A stretch of DNA of 64,000 nt, from NCBI RefSeq assembly GCF_036370855.1, contig NC_088102.1, positions 72,673,601 through 72,737,600 on the forward strand, written 5' to 3'. The notes under the pieces are model-generated. The model was not told the origin of the DNA. It saw nothing but the letters and a program-made list of their open reading frames with translations, and searched no databases. Of this stretch, positions 51,301 to 64,000 are shown piece by piece. Source of the DNA: Dromaius novaehollandiae. Its lineage: Eukaryota; Chordata; Aves; Casuariiformes; Dromaiidae. Position 1 is the stretch's first letter, and every line of letters starts with the position of its first letter. Position numbers and translations under genes: made by a program.

Positions 51301-54300
51301 CCATTGCACTGATGCTGGGCCCGCCCAGCATTGCCCAGGCACTGGAGGGGAGGGCTGCTGCCCTGAAGCCCATGCCAGGCCGGTCTCCGCGCTGGAGGGA
51401 CGCCAGTGCTGTTGGGTGGGGAGGCGGATCTGGGCTCCGCAGAGGTGCGGGCACTTGGTGCCCGGTCTAACGGGTGTCTCTCCCGTCCTCAGAACCCTTC
51501 CAGCATCGGGACCGTGCGGAGACGCTGCCAGACAGGCTGCACGGGCACACCGGGCGCAGGCAGTCGGGTGCGAATGTGCCCAGGGGACGGTGGTGGGACG
51601 GCGGTGATGGCGGGGCAGGGTGAACGTCTCTGTGTGCCCGGGGACCCCGGTGGGCTGTGCCAGGCCTGGTGGCTTTCCGGACAAGGGTGGCATGGCAGGG
51701 CTGGCCCGAAGGGACCTTCTTAGGTGCGGGGCTTGGTGCCCGGCCAGTGGCGCTTCGCGGGGCTGGGGACAGCTTGGAGGCCACCGCTGTGGCCTGGTCT
51801 TGACACCCTACTTCTCCCTGCAGAGCCTGCCAAGCAGATCCTGCAGCAGCTGGGGGAGCGAGGTGAGCAGGCCCCCGTGGGCATGGCGGGTGTCTTGTGG
51901 GCAGGGGAGGCTTGAAGGGACCCTACGGTCACATGATGGGGCACTCAGGCCCCACTGCCCAGCTAAGGGGGGCCCTGTGCAGAGCAGGCAGCAACCACTG
52001 GGCGGCGGGAGCCAGGGGTGCTTTTTGGGCGTTGTGACCCCTCCGCTTATCTCTGTTCTTCTCTCTTCCATGTGCGGCTGCCAGGGCTCCAGGTAAGGCC
52101 AGGGCATGGGGTGCCTTTCTCCGGCAACCTCCAGGCCTGGCCCTCCACTTACCTGGCCAGATGCTGGCAAGTGTGGGGCCGTGCCCCCAGCCTGGTGCTG
52201 CTGCGATGAGGCTGAGGCCGGCCCCTGCTTTTTACCTGAGCAGCACGCCGACAGCGACGGAGCCCTTCTGGAGGCAGAGGAGCCCCTGCCGCACCCCAGG
52301 CCCTGGGCTACGGCTGAGGGAGTCATGGAGGAGGAGGAGGAGGAGGAGGAGGAGGAGGAAGAGGCTTTCGGCAAGGACGCCCGGGAGGAGCTGCCTGGTG
52401 CTGACGCCATGCCGGCGGGCCCCCAGGACGAGCAGGTAGCTGCTCTGGCCTCCTCCCTGCCAGCAGATGCTTTGCTTCTGCCCCATGCTGGCCCCATGAG
52501 GTCTCCCCACCCTGCCCTTCATGCTGGCTGGGTGCTGAGTGCCATCCACCCTCCCCAGGCACCCTGGCTCCGCTCCTGGGGCGGCCACAGGGGCTAACGT
52601 GGCTTGTGGCTCAGCCTGGACTAACCTCTGTTGGCAGTCGTGCTCGCCCCAAACTGAGCCACCCTAGGCAGGTGCTGCGCTCCCCAGCCCGTAACGCCCT
52701 GTGTTTGCTTTTGCCCAGGCCCTGAGGCCCCTCCAGATGCCGGAGGGGCCCAAAGCCTGCAAGAGGCCGAGCAGCCGAGGCCCGAGGAGCTGCGAGAAGC
52801 GCCGCAGCATGGCCACGGCTGGTGCCGGCCAGGAGGTCAGTGCGGCCCCGGTGCCCCAGCGCGGGCAGTGCGCAGGCGCAGCAGGGCCCGGCACCCATCT
52901 GGCTGCCCCGCTGCAGGCCGGCACCGATGGGGAGCACAGGGAGGCGCTGGGGGTGCCTGTGGTGGTGGCTGAGCACCTCGAAGAGCCCCCTTCGTCGGAC
53001 GTGGAGTCAGTGGGTACCCCGGAGTCGCTCCTGCCTGGGCGGCATGAGCGGGCCAAGCCGGAGCCATGCTCGGATGGGGGTGTCGCGGAGCCAGCGGAGG
53101 ATCTCCGAACCCTGAGCAGCGAGGAGGAGGAAGAGGAGGAAGAGCGGGCCCTGCATGCCCCCAGCAGCATCCTCCCGCCCTCCGTGCTGGACCAGGCCAG
53201 CATCATTGCGGAGCGCTTTGGCAGCAGCTTCTCGCGCCGCAGCAGCCTGGCGCTGGAGGAGGGCCGGGCATCACTGGGCGTCGCGCCATCGCGCCTGCCC
53301 AGCCGCAGCAGCAGCGTGCTCAGCCTGGAGGGCAGTGCTCTGGACGCCCAGAGTGGCCCCCTGCTCCCGGCCAGTGAGGAGGGGGAGCCGGGGCCACCCT
53401 GCAGCACCGTGGCCTCGCCAGACCCCCCACCCTGCCCCAGGAAGGAGTCACTGCTCTCCATGCAGGACCGCTTGCTGCTTGATAAGATCAAGAGCTACTA
53501 CGACCATGCTGAGAACCAGGACGCCAGCTTCAGCATCAAGCGCCGAGAGAGCCTCTCCTACATCCCCAAGGGGCTGGTGAGGAACTCTGTTTTCCGCATC
53601 AACAGCCTGCCCCGGCCACCCCCAGGGCCCAACATTGGTGCTGGAGCCCGCACCGCTGTCTGGGTGCTGGCCGCCAGCCCCAAAGCCGCCCCGTTGGCGG
53701 AGCCGGAGGTGGCTGAGCCGATGCCCGGGGCGGCTGAGGATTTCCACCCGCCCTCAGCGGGGCGGCAGGAGGAAGAGAGGCCGCGGCAGGAGAATGGGCT
53801 GGAGCCACATGAGCCACTGCTCATCCTCGAGGACGATGACCTGGGCACCGGCGCCGCCGAGGAGGCCCCCAAGAGCCCTTCGCCCACTGGGTGCCCGCAG
53901 GAGCCAGGCACTGGGGCCAGTGAGCTGCCGCGGCCACTGGCCTTGCACTCGCGCCTGCTGCAGCTGGCCGCCGGCGGTGGCGAGGCGGCCGAGCGCCCCG
54001 GCACCAAGGTGTACCAGCTGGCGCGCCAGTACAGCCTGCGCATCAAGAACCGCCGCGCGGGTGCCCAGCGCTGCCTGGCACAGCTGGAGGAGGACATGCG
54101 GCTGAGGACGGCAGCGCCCTGCGACCAGCCACAGCCCCCGGCTGTGGGCACAGGTGGGACGTGGAGTGGGGGGCTGGCACCGCAAGTGTGCTCAGGGGGT
54201 GGTGGTGGTGGGTCCCGTCCTCTTGGTGCCCTCCTCACCCTGCTGCGTCCTCCTCTAGGTCCGCCGAAACACGCCCTGGCGCTGCCCAGCTACAAGCAGG

Positions 54301-55010
54301 TGGTGATCCAGGAGCAGCGCCTGCCAGCGCCGCCCTCCGCAGCCGCTTCGCCGCAGGAGAAGTCGCCGCGGCGCTTCTCCCCCAGCCCATCCTCCGGCAG
54401 CCCCCGCCTGCCCTCGCCGGGCAGCCTGGCCTCCCGCAGCCCACTGAGCCCCGGCGGCGCCGAGCCCTTCACCTGGCCCGACGTCCGCGAGCTGCGCTCC
54501 AAGTACGCGGCCTTCGGCAGCGCTGGGCCCCGCCGGCCCCCACTGGTGAACCGCAGCCGCTCAGCGCCCGAGCAGGTGGCGGTGGCGGCGGTGGGGCGCA
54601 GCGGGCGGCCGGTGGCGAAAGCCTCGCCGCTCAACGGCCGGAGCCGGAGCGCCGAAGCCGGCGCTGAGGCCGGCGGCCCCAAGCACCAGCGCAACAACAG
54701 CGATGGGGCGCTGTGCGTCACGGCCCAGGCGGCCCTGGGCGCTGGGCAGCGGGTCATTGTCTTGGAGCGGGTGGCCCCGGGCGCCGAGGCGGCGCCCGAC
54801 AGCTACGTGCAGATCCGCTCGCCCACGACACGGGAGAAGATCTGCCTCAAGGCGGTGGTGGAGCGCTGCAAAGCCTACCAGGCCTCGGAGGCCTACCGCC
54901 GGCGCCAGGCCGAGCCGCCGCCGCGGCCCTGGGACCCCCCCGACACCGCCCGCCCTGGCCTCGTCAGGAACCTGCGGGAGAAATTTCAGACGCTCAATGC
55001 CGCCAGCTAG
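48074..55010 (+). CDS. PLEKHG3: Pleckstrin homology and RhoGEF domain protein G3
   Basis: PLEKHG3 is a Dbl-family exchange factor for Rac/Cdc42-type GTPases that binds actin and supports cell polarity. The exons are 48074-48373, 48558-48658, 48947-49016, 49121-49167, 49295-49445, 49966-50100, 50185-50367, 50581-50673, 50767-50853, 50989-51022, 51105-51212, 51824-51862, 52085-52092, 52244-52435, 52719-54153 and 54259-55010. They join in frame to about 1244 residues; human is 1219. The DH domain (about residues 76-268) starts [20 protein letters not shown] and includes [15 protein letters not shown]. The PH domain (about 269-389) follows. The long disordered tail keeps family blocks [60 protein letters not shown] and the terminal [18 protein letters not shown]2 is excluded because these tail blocks and the LRNSNNN N-terminus match PLEKHG3. 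It is head-to-head with NUP160 and tail-to-tail with SPTB. Confidence 0.94.
49447..49930 (+). repeat. Minisatellite in PLEKHG3 intron between DH exons
   Basis: Nearly the whole 520-bp intron is made of diverged units with GGGCACCTGGCATGGCAC, then TTCCCCCAGCACAGT. Unit length is roughly 35-46 bp. It stays clear of the donor at 49446 and the acceptor at 49965. Confidence 0.8.
52085..52092 (+). CDS. PLEKHG3: PLEKHG3 8-nt microexon
   Basis: GGCTCCAG lies between a pyrimidine-rich acceptor (GGCTGCCAG) and a strong donor (GTAAGG). With the single base left by the 39-nt exon before it, it encodes Gly-Leu-Gln and restores phase 0 for [10 protein letters not shown]. The human protein has Gly-Met-Lys before HAGSAGTLLD, and PLEKHG2 has Gly-Phe-Lys before HAGSEGELY, so an equivalent tiny exon is likely old in the family (inference). 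Confidence 0.72.
52244..52435 (+). CDS. PLEKHG3: PLEKHG3 acidic exon with poly-Glu run; 3' end uncertain
   Basis: The exon carries a GAG microsatellite (52325-52363) encoding an uninterrupted glutamate run. The acceptor is tandem (GAGCAG). I end it at CAG|GTAGCT (52435), which keeps frame. The following codons read VAALASSL, close to human VADFASSL, so the real exon may run further right to a donor I could not fix. Confidence 0.6.
52719..54153 (+). CDS. PLEKHG3: PLEKHG3 large exon (disordered tail)
   Basis: This 1435-nt exon encodes most of the tail. In order it includes [30 protein letters not shown], the serine-rich SSFSRRSS and [12 protein letters not shown] blocks, [16 protein letters not shown] and [17 protein letters not shown]. 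It is followed by a 105-nt intron (54154-54258). Confidence 0.92.
54259..55010 (+). CDS. PLEKHG3: PLEKHG3 last exon and stop
   Basis: The exon encodes the proline- and serine-rich end with [14 protein letters not shown] and the terminal [18 protein letters not shown] is at 55008-55010. No plus-strand AATAAA or ATTAAA is evident just downstream, so the poly(A) site is not placed. Confidence 0.92.
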
Positions 55011-55203
55011 GCCGGCGCCCAGCGGGCAGGACCCGGCGCCCGCGGGGAGCACCGCGGTGGCAACCGACAACCTGACTCCCCCCCGCTTGCTCTCGGTGGT
55101 GCTTCCCGGAGCGCGAGGAGAGGGGCGCCCGCTGTGGGCCCGTGTCCCCCCCAGCACCCGCCCGCCCGCAGCTGGCACACGGCGCCGGCTTTGCTTTGAT
55201 GTC
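55011..55203. other. Gap between the PLEKHG3 stop and the SPTB poly(A) signal
   Basis: This is convergent 3' flanking sequence. It must hold at least the start of the PLEKHG3 3' UTR, so the two 3' UTRs abut or overlap. Confidence 0.5.
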
Positions 55204-55209
55204 TTTATT
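55204..55209 (-). terminator. SPTB poly(A) signal AATAAA
   Basis: TTTATT on the plus strand reads AATAAA on the minus strand, about 1.43 kb downstream of the SPTB stop and only about 190 bp beyond the PLEKHG3 stop. Confidence 0.6.
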
Positions 55210-55616
55210 AGAAAAACAGAACTGAACCAAAAGTTACTCTCTGGTTTCCCAAGCGCTTTCCAGGGAGGGCAGTGGGCGCTGGGGGCCGAGCCTGGCACCC
55301 CCTCCCCCCACCCCAGGCTGGCTGTGCTGGGGGGTGGGAGAGGGGCTGGGGCAAGCGGTGCCACGCCGGTAGGGGGCGGGTGGCTGTCAGTGGTGCCCGC
55401 CAGCCCCACTGGAGCCTTGGTCATGCCCACGCCCCCCCCCTCCAGCCCGCGGGCGAAAGCTCTTTGGTTGGTGCCCGGGGGGGGGGGTTGGCGCGGGGCT
55501 GCCGCCTCTGCGTGCACGTTAGCCGGGGGGCTTATGGCTTCGAAAGGGGGGAGAATGGGGGCGTGGCGGGGGAGAGCTGGGAACCCACAGGTGCCTGCCC
55601 CGCTGCGTGTGGGAGG

Positions 55617-56458
55617 GGGTGCACACCCGCGGGTGCACACGCAGGTGTGCGCGTCGTACGTGCACCCCCGCGCACAGGCGGTGCCCACGTACAGCGCCGT
55701 ACGCACACACGCGGGTGTACATGCAGAGAGGTGGGCATAACTGTACGCTGAGGTGCACAGCCACACGGGGGTAAGCGCAGCGGTGTGCGTATGCCTGGAG
55801 GCACACATACATATACATCGCACGGACATGCATGTACACACAGGTATATGCCTAGAGGAGTATGTATACAAACACACACACAGGTATGCATATACACGTG
55901 GCTGTACCTATACATACTTGTGCACACAGGTATGTCTTCACATACGCGCAGGCGTGTGCACAGAGGCGTAGATATGCATATTGTGCCTGCTGATATGTAT
56001 TCACGTACATGTGGGTGCACAGCTGTACGTGGAGGTGTACTTATACATACGTGTGCACACTGGGGTGTATTCACCTACACATAGGTGTGTGCGTAGCCGT
56101 AAGCATGGAAGTGCATGTCCATGTCCATGCACATGCAGGCATGTATTCCACACAAGGGTGCACACACCTGTATACATGGAGGTGTATGTATACATGTGTG
56201 CATTCACATACAGGGTGTACGTATACATGTGGGCATTCATGTACAGGGGTGTGCTGACCCATACGCATGGAGGTGTGCATACAGACGTGTGTTCTCAAAC
56301 ACAAGTGTGCGCACTGCCCCCCCCCCACAACGTACATATACGTGTGTGTGCACAGGCTTGTATCGACATACGCAGAGGTTTGCGCACCACTGTGCACATA
56401 AAGGGGTACATATACACGCATGTGTAAGCAAGCATGCGCACGTGCACACGCGCTCACC
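55617..56458. repeat. Long degenerate CA/TACA-rich repeat in the SPTB 3' UTR
   Basis: An 840-bp tract of alternating purine-pyrimidine steps (CACACA, TACATA, GTGCAC, CGCACA). Larger units of about 70-90 bp are suggested by a GGAGGTGTA/GGAAGTGCA phrase near 56024, 56106, 56176 and 56268. It lies between the SPTB stop and its likely poly(A) signal, so it would be in the mRNA. Confidence 0.8.
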
Positions 56459-56638
56459 CCCCACCCCCCCGCCCCGGCTCAGCCCGAGGAGCACCCTGCT
56501 GTACCCAGATTGGGGCTGGGTGCCCCTGCACCTCACCGGCACCCATGGCCTGCAGGCTGCATGGGTGCCAGTGGCATGTGGGTGCACCCTGCCGACACGG
56601 GGCTGGGGGGGGGGGAGGGGGCCGCGGCTCACCCGCAG

Positions 56639-63688
<7,050 letters not shown>

Positions 63689-64000
63689 CTGCATGGTCCC
63701 AGGCACACAGACACCCCAGTTCTTACCCGGCATGGCCCCGGGCTGCCCGCAGTGCCCGCTCCTTGCCAGGGGAGCCACCTGGTGCCCAATGGGCCCCCAC
63801 CCCACCATAAGAAAAGTGCACCAAATGGATTTGTTCCTCCAAAAACACAAAGCTGTCGATGATGCTGGGGACTGGCCCGTGGGCTAGGAAACCTGGCAGT
63901 TAATGAAACATTTCCCAGCAGAGACACCATCTCCGACAGTTAGTCCCCAGCTGGGTTCAACAACACACCTATGAATCACTTACTAGGCATTTAATGCACC
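63689..64000 (-). other. SPTB intron at right edge
   Basis: No exon is seen between the acceptor at 63689-63690 and the window end. Confidence 0.6.

Overview
This window is vertebrate nuclear DNA with interrupted genes, GT-AG introns and CpG islands. I recognise four protein-coding genes by their translated exons. From left to right they are FNBP4 (minus strand, 5' half only), NUP160 (minus, complete), PLEKHG3 (plus, coding region complete) and SPTB (minus, 3' part only). There is no prokaryotic or viral content, and I see no full mobile element.

The likely source is a sauropsid, most probably a bird. This is inference. The introns are short, the right third is very GC-rich with many minisatellites, and no mammalian Alu or L1-type sequence is visible. 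The FNBP4-NUP160 pair (human 11p11.2) also sits directly beside the PLEKHG3-SPTB pair (human 14q23). From memory, the chicken counterparts of both human regions lie on chromosome 5.

Layout. At 1-8823 lie FNBP4 exons 9 to 1, reading right to left, with the 3' half of the gene beyond position 1. At 8824-9728 is the FNBP4 promoter side, with three repeats of an NRF1-like motif, followed by the NUP160 poly(A) site. At 9729-40456 lies NUP160 in 35 coding exons, joined in frame into 1394 residues. It includes one intron with minor-spliceosome (U12) signals. At 40457-48035 are the NUP160 promoter, a G-rich minisatellite, a long unannotated stretch and the PLEKHG3 CpG island. At 48036-55010 are the PLEKHG3 coding exons (about 1244 residues, DH-PH RhoGEF), including an 8-nt microexon. 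At 55011-64000 is SPTB in convergent orientation: a repeat-rich 3' UTR, the PH domain exons and the last spectrin repeats, running off the right edge.

The four genes do not form one pathway. NUP160 is a nuclear pore scaffold, FNBP4 a WW-domain partner of formins, PLEKHG3 a Rho-family exchange factor acting on actin, and SPTB a membrane-skeleton protein. The most interesting items are structural: the U12-type intron, the microexon, the repeats placed next to promoters, splice sites and 3' ends, and the junction between two gene blocks that are separate in human. I see no sign of a new gene system. Exon boundaries come from reading splice sites and frame by eye, and every coding junction listed keeps frame.
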